Of a DNA stretch of 64,000 nucleotides, positions 27,466 through 35,115 are shown in pieces. The stretch is from an uncultured bacterium (GTDB lineage Bacteria > Bacteroidota > Ignavibacteria > Kapaibacteriales > UBA4661). The translations under genes were made by a program, and so were the position numbers. Location: the NCBI GenBank assembly GCA_937899715.1, contig CALCNX010000124.1, positions 1 to 64,000 on the forward strand. Reading direction: 5' to 3'. The notes below the pieces were generated by a model that worked only from the letters and a program-made list of their open reading frames with translations, searched no databases and was not told the DNA's origin. Each line of letters starts with the position of its first letter. The first letter of the stretch is position 1.

Positions 27466-29685
27466 ATGAGAAAACTAATTGTAAGCATTACTATTGTCCT
27501 TTTCTTTCCTCATTTCGGCTATCCTCAAACTAACCAAAACTTAAACCTTGATTTTGAGCAAATCGAAAAAGGCTGCCCCATCAAATGGGGGAACTTTGGG
27601 CATAATGACTATAAAATTTATTCAGACTCTAGCACAGTAAAAAATGGAAGATACTCGGTCGTCATAGAAAATAACACTGATCTATCTGACTTTAAAGCAT
27701 TAGCTATTAATCTTCCCAACAATTATGACGGTAAAGAAATTCGTTTGACGGGGTTTATAAAAACGGAAAATGTAACAAAAGGCTATGCAGGACTTTGGGT
27801 GAGAATTGATCCACAAATTGCTTTTGATAACATGGATAAAAGAGGTATCACAGGCACAAGTGACTGGAAAGAATATGAAATTGTTTTACCATTAACCCCT
27901 AAGAAAACTGATAAAATAGTCATAGGTGGATTATTGGTTGGAAAAGGCAAAATGTGGTTGGATAATTTGAAAGTAACTATTGATGGAAAAGACCTTGATG
28001 ATAGAAATATTCGATTATTCATGAAAGAAACTTTTCCGGCTGATAAAGACACAATATTCAATAATGGATCAAAAATTTCTTTGCCGCCTCCAACTAATGA
28101 ATTGGCAACCAACCTAGAATTATTAGGTAGAGTTTGGGGATTTCTCAAATATTATCACCCGGCAGTTGCTAAAGGAAACTACAATTGGGATTATGAGTTA
28201 TTTAGAATCTTACCCGATTATCTAAAAGTAAAAAATAATATAGAGCGAGACAAAGTACTTCTTGGCTGGATTGAAAAATATGGTAACATCTCCAAATGCG
28301 AGAAATGTGCGTCAATACCGAATGACGCAGTATTAAAACCAAACTTATTATGGATCAGTGCCTCTAATCTAGCAAGTAATTTACAATCAAAACTAAACGA
28401 AATTTATTCAAACAGAAACCAAGAAGAAAACTATTATATCGCACTAAATCCCTTTGTTGGAAATCCTGATTTTTTGCATGAAAATGCCTATGCGAATATG
28501 CCTTATCCTGACGATGGCTTCAGATTATTATCGCTATACAAGTATTGGAATATGATTGAGTACTTTTTTCCTAACAAGCACTTAACTAATAAAAAATGGG
28601 AGACTGTGCTTAGGGAATACCTTCCTAAATTTATCAACTCAAAAGATGAATTAGGATACGAACTTGCGGTATTACAGGTTATTGGAGAAGTAAACGATAC
28701 TCACGCTAATTTATGGAATGGCGGCAATAAGATAGCTGAACAAAGAGGTGCTAATGTTGCCCCCTTTAGAGTTCAGTTTATTGAAAATAAACTAGTTGTA
28801 ACAGACTACTATAATCCCGAATTTTCCGAACTTGCCAAAGTGAAAATCGGGGATATAATAACCCATATTAACGGAAAAGCTATCAAATCAATAGTTGATA
28901 GCTTGAAGCCTTATTATCCAGCCTCCAATGAAGCAGCTATGCTAAGAGATATTTCAGCAGATCTAATTCGCTCATCGCAAAAAACTACTAGCATTACATA
29001 TGTTTCGGATAATGAAAGTAGAGAGCAAACAGTACCATTGTATCCTAAAGAGAAACTTAAAATGTACCACTGGTATAAAGTAAACAAAGATGAAAAAAGC
29101 TATAAACTACTAGATGGCAATATCGGTTATGTTACACTTGCAAATATCAAAAATGAGGATATACCAGAAATTAAAAAGTCTTTTACTAATACCAAGGGAA
29201 TTATCATTGATATTCGTAATTACCCTTCAACATTTGTACCTTTCTCTTTAGGGTCTTATTTTGTTTCAAAACCAACACCATTTGTTAAGTTTACCTGCGG
29301 TAACATTAAGAATCCGGGTGAATTTACTTTCACAAAATTGATTGAAATTCCAAACGATCAAAATCATTATCAAGGTAAATTGGTAGTGCTTATAAATGAA
29401 AACTCTCAAAGCCAAGCAGAATATACTGCGATGGCTTTTCGCGCAGGGGATAATACGACAATTATCGGTAGCAAGACCGCCGGAGCAGACGGAAACATTT
29501 CGGCAATATATCTGCCGGGAGGCTTACAGACTATGATTTCCGGGATAGGAGTTTATTATCCGGACGGCAAAGAAACACAACGCATCGGTATTGTACCGGA
29601 CATAGAAATAAAACCAACAATAGAAAGCATCAAAAAGGGCAGAGATGAAGTATTAGAAAAAGCTATCGAAGTAATAAAGCGCTAG
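27466..29685 (+). CDS. Secreted S41-family peptidase, AT-rich, possibly acquired
   Basis: Predicted exported protease of 739 residues. A signal peptide (about 1-20, ending near FGYPQT) is followed by a beta-rich domain resembling a carbohydrate-binding or galactose-binding fold (about 25-180, with SDWKEYEIVLPLTP and MWLDNLKVTIDG). A helical spacer precedes a PDZ-like part (KVKIGDIITHINGKAIKSIV). The S41 core has GYVTLANIKNEDIPEIK, IIDIRNYPS, the probable nucleophile Ser in NENSQSQAEYTAMAF (about 646) and GSKTAGADGNIS. Its AT-rich base composition and A/T-ending codons differ sharply from all neighbours. It is flanked by two copies of an amidohydrolase-like gene end, which suggests insertion or transfer. 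Confidence 0.85.
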   Translation: MRKLIVSITIVLFFPHFGYPQTNQNLNLDFEQIEKGCPIKWGNFGHNDYKIYSDSSTVKNGRYSVVIENNTDLSDFKALAINLPNNYDGKEIRLTGFIKTENVTKGYAGLWVRIDPQIAFDNMDKRGITGTSDWKEYEIVLPLTPKKTDKIVIGGLLVGKGKMWLDNLKVTIDGKDLDDRNIRLFMKETFPADKDTIFNNGSKISLPPPTNELATNLELLGRVWGFLKYYHPAVAKGNYNWDYELFRILPDYLKVKNNIERDKVLLGWIEKYGNISKCEKCASIPNDAVLKPNLLWISASNLASNLQSKLNEIYSNRNQEENYYIALNPFVGNPDFLHENAYANMPYPDDGFRLLSLYKYWNMIEYFFPNKHLTNKKWETVLREYLPKFINSKDELGYELAVLQVIGEVNDTHANLWNGGNKIAEQRGANVAPFRVQFIENKLVVTDYYNPEFSELAKVKIGDIITHINGKAIKSIVDSLKPYYPASNEAAMLRDISADLIRSSQKTTSITYVSDNESREQTVPLYPKEKLKMYHWYKVNKDEKSYKLLDGNIGYVTLANIKNEDIPEIKKSFTNTKGIIIDIRNYPSTFVPFSLGSYFVSKPTPFVKFTCGNIKNPGEFTFTKLIEIPNDQNHYQGKLVVLINENSQSQAEYTAMAFRAGDNTTIIGSKTAGADGNISAIYLPGGLQTMISGIGVYYPDGKETQRIGIVPDIEIKPTIESIKKGRDEVLEKAIEVIKR

Positions 29686-29838
29686 AAATGCTTTTGATAC
29701 ATTGACAGGAGATAAATCAATATGGCATTGTACTTAACTCTTTCGATATCTTTTGCACAAATAGTAGTTTGCTATGCAATATCAATTTGACAGGAACCAA
29801 AACAGGCTGAAATAGTTGAGCATCCGTATTTCTGACAG

Positions 29839-30009
29839 ATGTGTACTTACTTTTCACTTCGACTGAATGTTCTACTGGCGGTCTATACCATCAAAGACCG
29901 CATTATCTACGATGCAAACAAACTCTTGGAAGATATTCAGCAACTTGTTGTTGAGGCAAGACAGGAACGCAATGGTTATCAAATTATGCTGCCGGGTTTG
30001 AGGAAATAG
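29839..30009 (+). pseudogene. C-terminal fragment of an amidohydrolase-like gene, copy 2
   Basis: From about 29878 to the TAG at 30009 the frame reads AVYTIKDRIIYDANKLLEDI and ends QIMLPGLRK. It parallels the fragment at 27232-27376 in both protein and DNA. Upstream of it the sequence is not recognisable as a hydrolase. The rest of 29686-30028 holds nothing else I can identify. It is probably a relic of a duplicated or interrupted gene. Confidence 0.55.
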
Positions 30010-30028
30010 TCTTGAATTATTTCAATAC

Positions 30029-30057
30029 TTGACTTTGGCAAAAATTCTGCGTATCTT
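30029..30057 (+). promoter_or_regulatory. Probable promoter of the ilv leader
   Basis: TTGACT (30029-30034), a 17-base spacer and TATCTT (30052-30057) form a good sigma-70-type promoter. Transcription would start near 30065, about 58 bases before the leader peptide ATG at 30123. A similar stretch (TTGACTTTCGCAAAG) is found at about 27174. Confidence 0.65.
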
Positions 30058-30122
30058 ATCGGAGTGTTGATAAACATTGATATATCAATTATTCAAAAAA
30101 ATACTCTAGCAATCTGACTGTC

Positions 30123-30191
30123 ATGCAGCTCTCATCCGCATATATTATTATTGTACTATTTGTGGTCATCGTGGAACAACAACTCCGGTGA
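30123..30191 (+). CDS. Branched-chain amino-acid leader peptide (ilv attenuator)
   Basis: A 22-codon frame beginning ATG CAG CTC and ending CTC CGG TGA. Residues 8-17 read IIIVLFVVIV, so nine of ten consecutive codons are Ile, Val or Leu (four Ile, four Val, one Leu). It lies between a good promoter and an intrinsic terminator, upstream of ilvD. This is the arrangement of ilv leader peptides whose ribosome stalling reports shortage of charged Ile/Val/Leu tRNAs. No strong Shine-Dalgarno sequence is seen, which is normal for this genome. Its role is regulatory; the peptide itself is probably degraded. Confidence 0.8.
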   Translation: MQLSSAYIIIVLFVVIVEQQLR

Positions 30192-30254
30192 GAGAAGAGC
30201 AGTACCTAAATTTTACAAAAGCCCTTTCTTACCGACCGTGAGAAAGGGCTTTTT
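30129..30254 (+). promoter_or_regulatory. Transcription attenuator with competing RNA hairpins in front of ilvD
   Basis: Segment 1 (30129-30138, CTCTCATCCG) pairs with segment 2 (30186-30194, CGGTGAGAG) with one bulged T. Segment 2, extended (30187-30197, GGTGAGAGAAG), can instead pair with segment 3 (30223-30233) with one mismatch and two G-U pairs. Segment 3 also forms the 5' arm of the terminator (30217-30229 with 30241-30253). A ribosome stalled on the Ile/Val codons (30144-30173) would cover segment 1, allow 2:3 pairing and prevent termination. A ribosome reaching the stop codon at 30189-30191, inside segment 2, would favour termination. The pairings were found by eye; energies were not computed. 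Confidence 0.78.
30217..30254 (+). terminator. Intrinsic terminator of the ilv attenuator
   Basis: AAAAGCCCTTTCT (30217-30229) and AGAAAGGGCTTTT (30241-30253) are perfect complements over 13 bp with an 11-base loop and end in a run of five T. It lies 70 bp before the ilvD start, so it would stop transcripts before the structural gene, which fits attenuation and not gene-end termination. Confidence 0.9.
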
Positions 30255-30323
30255 GCATTATGAAGAAACACAGACACAATTCAGCACTCAAAATATCCAC
30301 AACCCAACACTTTTTCCAAAACT

Positions 30324-32009
30324 ATGCTCAATAAATACAGCCGCGTTCTGACGCAAGACGACACACAACCCGCCGCACAAGCCATGCTCTACGCCATCGG
30401 CTTGTCGGAACAAGATATGCAAAAAGCCCAAGTCGGCATCGTTTCCACGGGCTTCGAAGGTAATTCCTGCAATATGCACCTGAACGACCTCGCGGCGATT
30501 GTCAAAAAGGGATTTGCTGCGCCGGAATTAAGCAAAGAATTGCTGGGCTTGATTTTTCATACCATTGGCGTTTCGGACGGTATGTCTATGGGGACACAGG
30601 GAATGCGCTATTCGCTGCCGTCGCGGGACGTGATTGCGGACAGCATTGAGACCGTTACCAATGCACAGGCGTATGACGGCTTGGTCACAATTGTAGGTTG
30701 CGATAAAAATATGCCCGGTGCGCTGATGGCAATGGGGCGCGTGAACCGTCCTTCGGTCATGGTCTATGGCGGCACGATTGCTTCCGGCAATTACAAAGGT
30801 AAAAAATTGAATATTGTTTCGGCGTTTGAAGCACTGGGAGAGCGGGTTGCGGGGACGATTTCGGATGAAGATTTTAAGGGAATCATACGTAATGCGTGTC
30901 CGGGTGCGGGTGCGTGCGGCGGGATGTACACCGCCAACACGATGTCGTCCGCGATTGAAGCGCTTGGAATGAGTCTTCCGCATTCATCCTCAAACCCCGC
31001 CGTTAGCCCCGAAAAGCGCGATGAATGCTTGGGTGTAGCCGCTGCGATGCACAATCTCCTCAAACTCGACCTGAAACCCCGCGACATTGTTACGAAAAAA
31101 TCCCTCGAAAATGCGCTTGCAATGGTCATGGTGATGGGCGGCTCAACCAACGCAGTGCTGCACTTTTTGGCAATTGCCCGTGCGTTTGAAATCGAGTGGA
31201 CGCTTTCGGATATGCAGCGCGTCAGCGACAAAACGCCATATCTGGCGGACTTGAAGCCGAGCGGGAAATATCTCATGGAAGATGTTCACACCATAGGCGG
31301 TACGCCTGCGGTAATGAAATTTATGCTTGAAAATGGCTGGTTGCACGGGGATTGTATGACGGTGACGGGCAAAACGATTGCGGAAAATCTCGCCAATGTG
31401 CCGCTTTTGGACGAAAAGCAGGATGTATTGCGCTCCATGAACAACCCTATCAAGGCGACGGGACATTTGCAGATGCTTTATGGTAACTTAGCAAGCGAAG
31501 GCGCAGTGGCAAAAATCACAGGAAAAGAAGGTGAGAAATTCACGGGAAAAGCACGAGTCTTCAACAGCGAAGATGAAGCAAATGCGGGTATTATGGCAGG
31601 TAAGGTACAAAAAGGCGAGGTAATCGTGATTCGTTTTATTGGTCCTGCCGGAGCGCCCGGAATGCCGGAAATGCTGAAGCCGACGGCGCTTGTAATTGGT
31701 GCGGGCTTGGGCAATGATGTGGCGCTTATCACCGATGGGCGTTTTTCAGGCGGAACGCACGGCTTTGTGGTGGGGCATATCACGCCGGAAGCACAGCGCG
31801 GCGGCACGATTGGTTTGCTGCAAGACGGCGACGAAATCACGATTGATGCCGTGAATAATCGCTTGGACGTAGCACTGTCGGATGAAGAACTCGCCAAGCG
31901 CCGCGCCGCACAGACACTTCCGCCGCTCAAAGCCACAAGCGGATATTTGTACAAGTACGCAAAAACGGTGTCGTCGGCAAGCGAGGGTTGTGTGACGGAT
32001 AAAATCTAG
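30324..32009 (+). CDS. ilvD: Dihydroxy-acid dehydratase
   Basis: Dehydrates 2,3-dihydroxy-isovalerate and 2,3-dihydroxy-methylvalerate to the 2-keto acids in valine and isoleucine synthesis, using an Fe-S cluster. Conserved motifs include EGNSCNMHLNDL (about 47-58), VGCDKNMPGALMAM (about 128-141), CPGAGACGGMYTANTM (about 191-206, the second cluster cysteine), GGSTNAVLHFLAIA and the C-terminal TDGRFSGGTHGFVVGHITPE. At 561 residues it is full length. It is the first structural gene after a branched-chain attenuator and stands apart from ilvB/ilvN/ilvC by four inserted genes. Confidence 0.97.
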   Translation: MLNKYSRVLTQDDTQPAAQAMLYAIGLSEQDMQKAQVGIVSTGFEGNSCNMHLNDLAAIVKKGFAAPELSKELLGLIFHTIGVSDGMSMGTQGMRYSLPSRDVIADSIETVTNAQAYDGLVTIVGCDKNMPGALMAMGRVNRPSVMVYGGTIASGNYKGKKLNIVSAFEALGERVAGTISDEDFKGIIRNACPGAGACGGMYTANTMSSAIEALGMSLPHSSSNPAVSPEKRDECLGVAAAMHNLLKLDLKPRDIVTKKSLENALAMVMVMGGSTNAVLHFLAIARAFEIEWTLSDMQRVSDKTPYLADLKPSGKYLMEDVHTIGGTPAVMKFMLENGWLHGDCMTVTGKTIAENLANVPLLDEKQDVLRSMNNPIKATGHLQMLYGNLASEGAVAKITGKEGEKFTGKARVFNSEDEANAGIMAGKVQKGEVIVIRFIGPAGAPGMPEMLKPTALVIGAGLGNDVALITDGRFSGGTHGFVVGHITPEAQRGGTIGLLQDGDEITIDAVNNRLDVALSDEELAKRRAAQTLPPLKATSGYLYKYAKTVSSASEGCVTDKI

Positions 32010-32032
32010 TTCAACAAATAACTTTTTTGACT

Positions 32033-32461
32033 ATGGCTAATTATTCTATCTCCACCGACCTGCAAAAAATGGACGTAGATGTTATCTACGGCTATCTTTC
32101 GCGCTCATATTGGGCAGAAGGGCGCACCAAAGCGACTGTTGAGAAATCACTTCGTCATTCGCTGAATTTCGGTGTATTTGACGAGGCAGGCGCACAAGTA
32201 GGTTTTGCGAGGGTTATCACCGATTATGCCACCTTTGCCTATCTCGCCGATGTGTTTGTGCTGGAAGAGCATCGTGGGCATGGTCTCAGCAAACGCCTTA
32301 TGCAGACCATTATGGAGCATCCTGATTTGCAAGGTTTACGGCGGTGGTCATTGGCAACGCGCGATGCGCACGGATTGTATGCACAGTTCGGTTTTACGCC
32401 GCTTCCCAAGCCGGAGATTTGGATGCAGAAGTTTGATGCGGCGGCGAATCCGCCTGTTTGA
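32033..32461 (+). CDS. GNAT-family N-acetyltransferase
   Basis: Small cytosolic acetyltransferase of 142 residues. It begins at the ATG at 32033. The acetyl-CoA-binding loop is visible in ADVFVLEEHRGHGLSKRLM, preceded by QVGFARVITDYATFAYL and followed by WSLATRDAHGLYAQFGF, the usual C-terminal signature of the family. The substrate cannot be read from the sequence. It lies 24 bp after ilvD and may be transcribed with it. Confidence 0.88.
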   Translation: MANYSISTDLQKMDVDVIYGYLSRSYWAEGRTKATVEKSLRHSLNFGVFDEAGAQVGFARVITDYATFAYLADVFVLEEHRGHGLSKRLMQTIMEHPDLQGLRRWSLATRDAHGLYAQFGFTPLPKPEIWMQKFDAAANPPV

Positions 32462-32483
32462 ACAACTATTTTCTTGAAGCATA

Positions 32484-32810
32484 ATGAAAACTATGCACGA
32501 CATTAACCCCGCACTGAGCGCGTTCACGAATGCCGTGAGAACGCTGTACGGAAACCGTTTGGAGCGGATTGTGCTGTTTGGTTCGTTTGCACGCGGGACT
32601 GCACACGAAGGCTCGGATATTGATGTGGCGGTGGTATTGAAAGGCAGTATTCAAGCGGGCTTGGAGATTGACCAGATGAGTGATATTCTTTTTGAAGTAA
32701 ACCTAGCTTTTGGCACGTTTATTACAATTTTCCCTCTTGCTTCAGATCGTTTTCACAAAGAGCGTAGCCCGCTTCTCATCAATATTCGGAAGGAAGGAAT
32801 TGCGGTATGA
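32484..32810 (+). CDS. MNT-type nucleotidyltransferase, probable antitoxin
   Basis: Minimal nucleotidyltransferase of 108 residues. The motif VLFGSFARGTAHEGSDIDVA carries the GSxxxG and DxD elements of the polymerase-beta-like NTase fold. Its stop overlaps the start of a HEPN-domain gene by four bases, the standard layout of MNT/HEPN toxin-antitoxin pairs. In described pairs the MNT protein AMPylates and silences the HEPN partner. It sits inside the ilv cluster. Confidence 0.85.
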   Translation: MKTMHDINPALSAFTNAVRTLYGNRLERIVLFGSFARGTAHEGSDIDVAVVLKGSIQAGLEIDQMSDILFEVNLAFGTFITIFPLASDRFHKERSPLLINIRKEGIAV

Positions 32811-33238
32811 CGACAGATACAGAGAATGCCGACAACAAGATAGGCGCACTTATGCTGAGAGCAAAAAAGTATCACAGAACCGCACGAATACTTGTTGATG
32901 TGGATGATTACGAGTCAAGTGTTTCGCGGACGTATTACGCCATGTTTTACGCCGCAGAAGCCGCATTACTCAGCAAAGACCTGACGCAGAGTACGCATAC
33001 GGGTATTCATCGGCTCTTTGGTGAGCATTTTGTCAAAACAGGCATCTTTCCTGCTTCTATGGGGAAAAACTTTTCTCGTGCTTTTAGCAAACGGCAACTT
33101 GGCGACTACGACGTAGATTTGTCGCTCACTGCTGAAGAGGCTCTTCAACTCTGGGAAACAAGTACAATCTTCATTCAAACTATCGGTGATTACTTGCGTG
33201 AGCAAGGTTTTCTTGAGACTTTCACTGTGCAGATATGA
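32807..33238 (+). CDS. HEPN-domain protein, partner of the MNT protein
   Basis: Helical protein of 143 residues. The helices with SRTYYAMFYAAEAALLSKDL, THTGIHRLFGEHFVKTG and SKRQLGDYDVDLSLTAEEA match the HEPN/UPF0332 type. The R-X4-6-H RNase motif of HepT toxins is not visible, so ribonuclease activity is doubtful. It overlaps the upstream MNT gene (ATGA), and its own stop overlaps the start of the next gene, so all three are likely translated together. A toxin-antitoxin role is inferred from the pairing only. Confidence 0.8.
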   Translation: MTTDTENADNKIGALMLRAKKYHRTARILVDVDDYESSVSRTYYAMFYAAEAALLSKDLTQSTHTGIHRLFGEHFVKTGIFPASMGKNFSRAFSKRQLGDYDVDLSLTAEEALQLWETSTIFIQTIGDYLREQGFLETFTVQI

Positions 33239-34989
33239 AACCCGAACACTTCTTTTGCTCAAGCATTATGTTCACGAAAAACCTCATAATTTTTGTTCTT
33301 TTCTCCCTCACAGCCGCACACGCACTTTCTGCTCCTGCCCCTGTGCAAAAGCAGAAAAACGACTCCACAGCGCGGCGGGTGCTGTCCTACGCACAGTTTG
33401 TGAAGGAGATGGTGGAGTGTACGGGGGCAGTATATCGCTTGGAGAATGCGGAGTTGAGGTTTAATCGGGAGACAGATACGGCGTTTCTAAGTGGTAAGCT
33501 ACTTGCTAGTGGTGGTATAGATATAGAAGTTGATGGCAGTAAAAAAAATTATACTCCAACATTTGTCAAGGCGCGGATAGAGCTACAAAATATTTATTTT
33601 GCCCCTCGCCAACTCCCCAATATCACTTTTTGTAACTTTCATTTTGAAAACGGCTTCAAACTGTATGATAGCTTGCTGGGATGGTGGGAGTTTAGAAATT
33701 GTATTTTTCGTCCGTATAGGAATATATCAGAAGAAGAGGCTTTTGAGGGCACTCGTCTTACAGGACTGCAATCTGTGAATTTCTACCGATGCACATTTCT
33801 AAGTAAGATACACTTTTATCTCAGCAAACTTGATTACCTAAGTTTCCAACAATGTATCGTAAAATTAGGTGGCTCTAACATTTCGGAAACCTCCATTAAA
33901 AACTTAACTATTGATAGCAGTAGCTTTACTGACCATACAGGATTTGGTCAAAGTACATTCACAAATATTCTATTCAACAAGAGCACATTCCAGATATTTA
34001 GCTTTAGCAGCACCGTTCAACGTGAATTAACGTTTGATAAATGCCGCATTGATAGTGCAGCAGACTTCTACGCAGCCCAATTTCCTCACAAAAGCACAGC
34101 TATTCCTTTTGCTCAAATCGCAGGAAAACTTACAATTGACAATGATACAGCGTTCTACCGCGCCCGCACTGATGCTGACTTTGCCAATGAATCCGACTAT
34201 AACGATTTAATCTCCATCTACACCGATTTCCTTTCCCTCTACAAAACACGCGGCGACCAAGAGTCCTACAATGCCTGTTACGTGGAGATGAAGCAAATCC
34301 ACACGCGGCGGGCGGGCTATCTCTACCGCAAAACACCCGCGCTCGAAACATGGTTCGACTGGCGATTAAATCAACTCTTGGAGGTGTTTTCGGATTACGG
34401 CACAAATTCCGCCAAAGGGCTGATTTATATTTTTTACGTTATCATCGGCTTTGCCGCTCTGTATCTCATGTTCCCCAGCGAGGCGGATAATCTTTCCCGC
34501 GAAAAATCCTTCCGAATGTTTGATGTGGTGATTGGCTATTTTTCGACCAATGCCACGCTCGTCAATATCAGCGAGCACAAGCGCCGACGCGCTCTGGACG
34601 ACTTGCAGAATTTCCGCACCACGCTGGAAGTCTCACGGAAAGACGTTCCTGCGTTTATCGCATGGCTCGGCGCACCGCTTTACGGCTTGAACAAAGCGTA
34701 TTTGAGCTTTAGTGCATGGCTTGTGGAGCGGTTCGATATTGTTCCGGGCAGGTGGAATGAGCTTTCTGCGGGACGCAAGGCGTGGACGGGTGCGGCGGTG
34801 GGTGCGTATATGTTGGGCTTTCTCGCGTGGGGCATAGTGATGCGCTTTGTCAATGCGTTTGCTCTCAGTATCAACGCTTTCGTAACGCTGGGCTACGGCG
34901 AGATACAAGCGCGAGGCGTGGCGCGGTATTTAGCAGTCATGAAGGCGCGGTGGGTTGGTTTTTATTATCCATTTTCAGCGTTACTCTGA
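33235..34989 (+). CDS. Membrane protein with pentapeptide-like repeats and a frameshifted K+-channel pore
   Basis: A signal peptide (about 12-32) is followed by a long beta-helix-like region with repeating aromatic/polar strands (NFHFENGFKLYDS, SVNFYRCTFLSKIHFY; about 80-300). Two or more membrane helices follow, including IFYVIIGFAALYLMF and the segment before INAFVTLGYGEIQ. TLGYGE is a potassium-filter signature and should be followed by the last pore helix. In the present frame the end reads VGFYYPFSALL and stops at 34989. One frame over, from about 34940, the DNA reads EGAVGWFLLSIFSVTLISQL and stops at 35009, a typical inner pore helix. One base appears to be missing near 34938-34942. It could be a true mutation or a sequencing error. 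Confidence 0.72.
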   Translation: MKPEHFFCSSIMFTKNLIIFVLFSLTAAHALSAPAPVQKQKNDSTARRVLSYAQFVKEMVECTGAVYRLENAELRFNRETDTAFLSGKLLASGGIDIEVDGSKKNYTPTFVKARIELQNIYFAPRQLPNITFCNFHFENGFKLYDSLLGWWEFRNCIFRPYRNISEEEAFEGTRLTGLQSVNFYRCTFLSKIHFYLSKLDYLSFQQCIVKLGGSNISETSIKNLTIDSSSFTDHTGFGQSTFTNILFNKSTFQIFSFSSTVQRELTFDKCRIDSAADFYAAQFPHKSTAIPFAQIAGKLTIDNDTAFYRARTDADFANESDYNDLISIYTDFLSLYKTRGDQESYNACYVEMKQIHTRRAGYLYRKTPALETWFDWRLNQLLEVFSDYGTNSAKGLIYIFYVIIGFAALYLMFPSEADNLSREKSFRMFDVVIGYFSTNATLVNISEHKRRRALDDLQNFRTTLEVSRKDVPAFIAWLGAPLYGLNKAYLSFSAWLVERFDIVPGRWNELSAGRKAWTGAAVGAYMLGFLAWGIVMRFVNAFALSINAFVTLGYGEIQARGVARYLAVMKARWVGFYYPFSALL

Positions 34990-35115
34990 TTTCACAGCTT
35001 TTGCAGTGATTTTACCATTTCACGACAAGACATCCTGTAGCAAGAACACTATCTTGATTAGACCACAAAAAAGTATTTCAATATTTTCACAAGTATTTCA
35101 GAAGAGGAAACCGTT

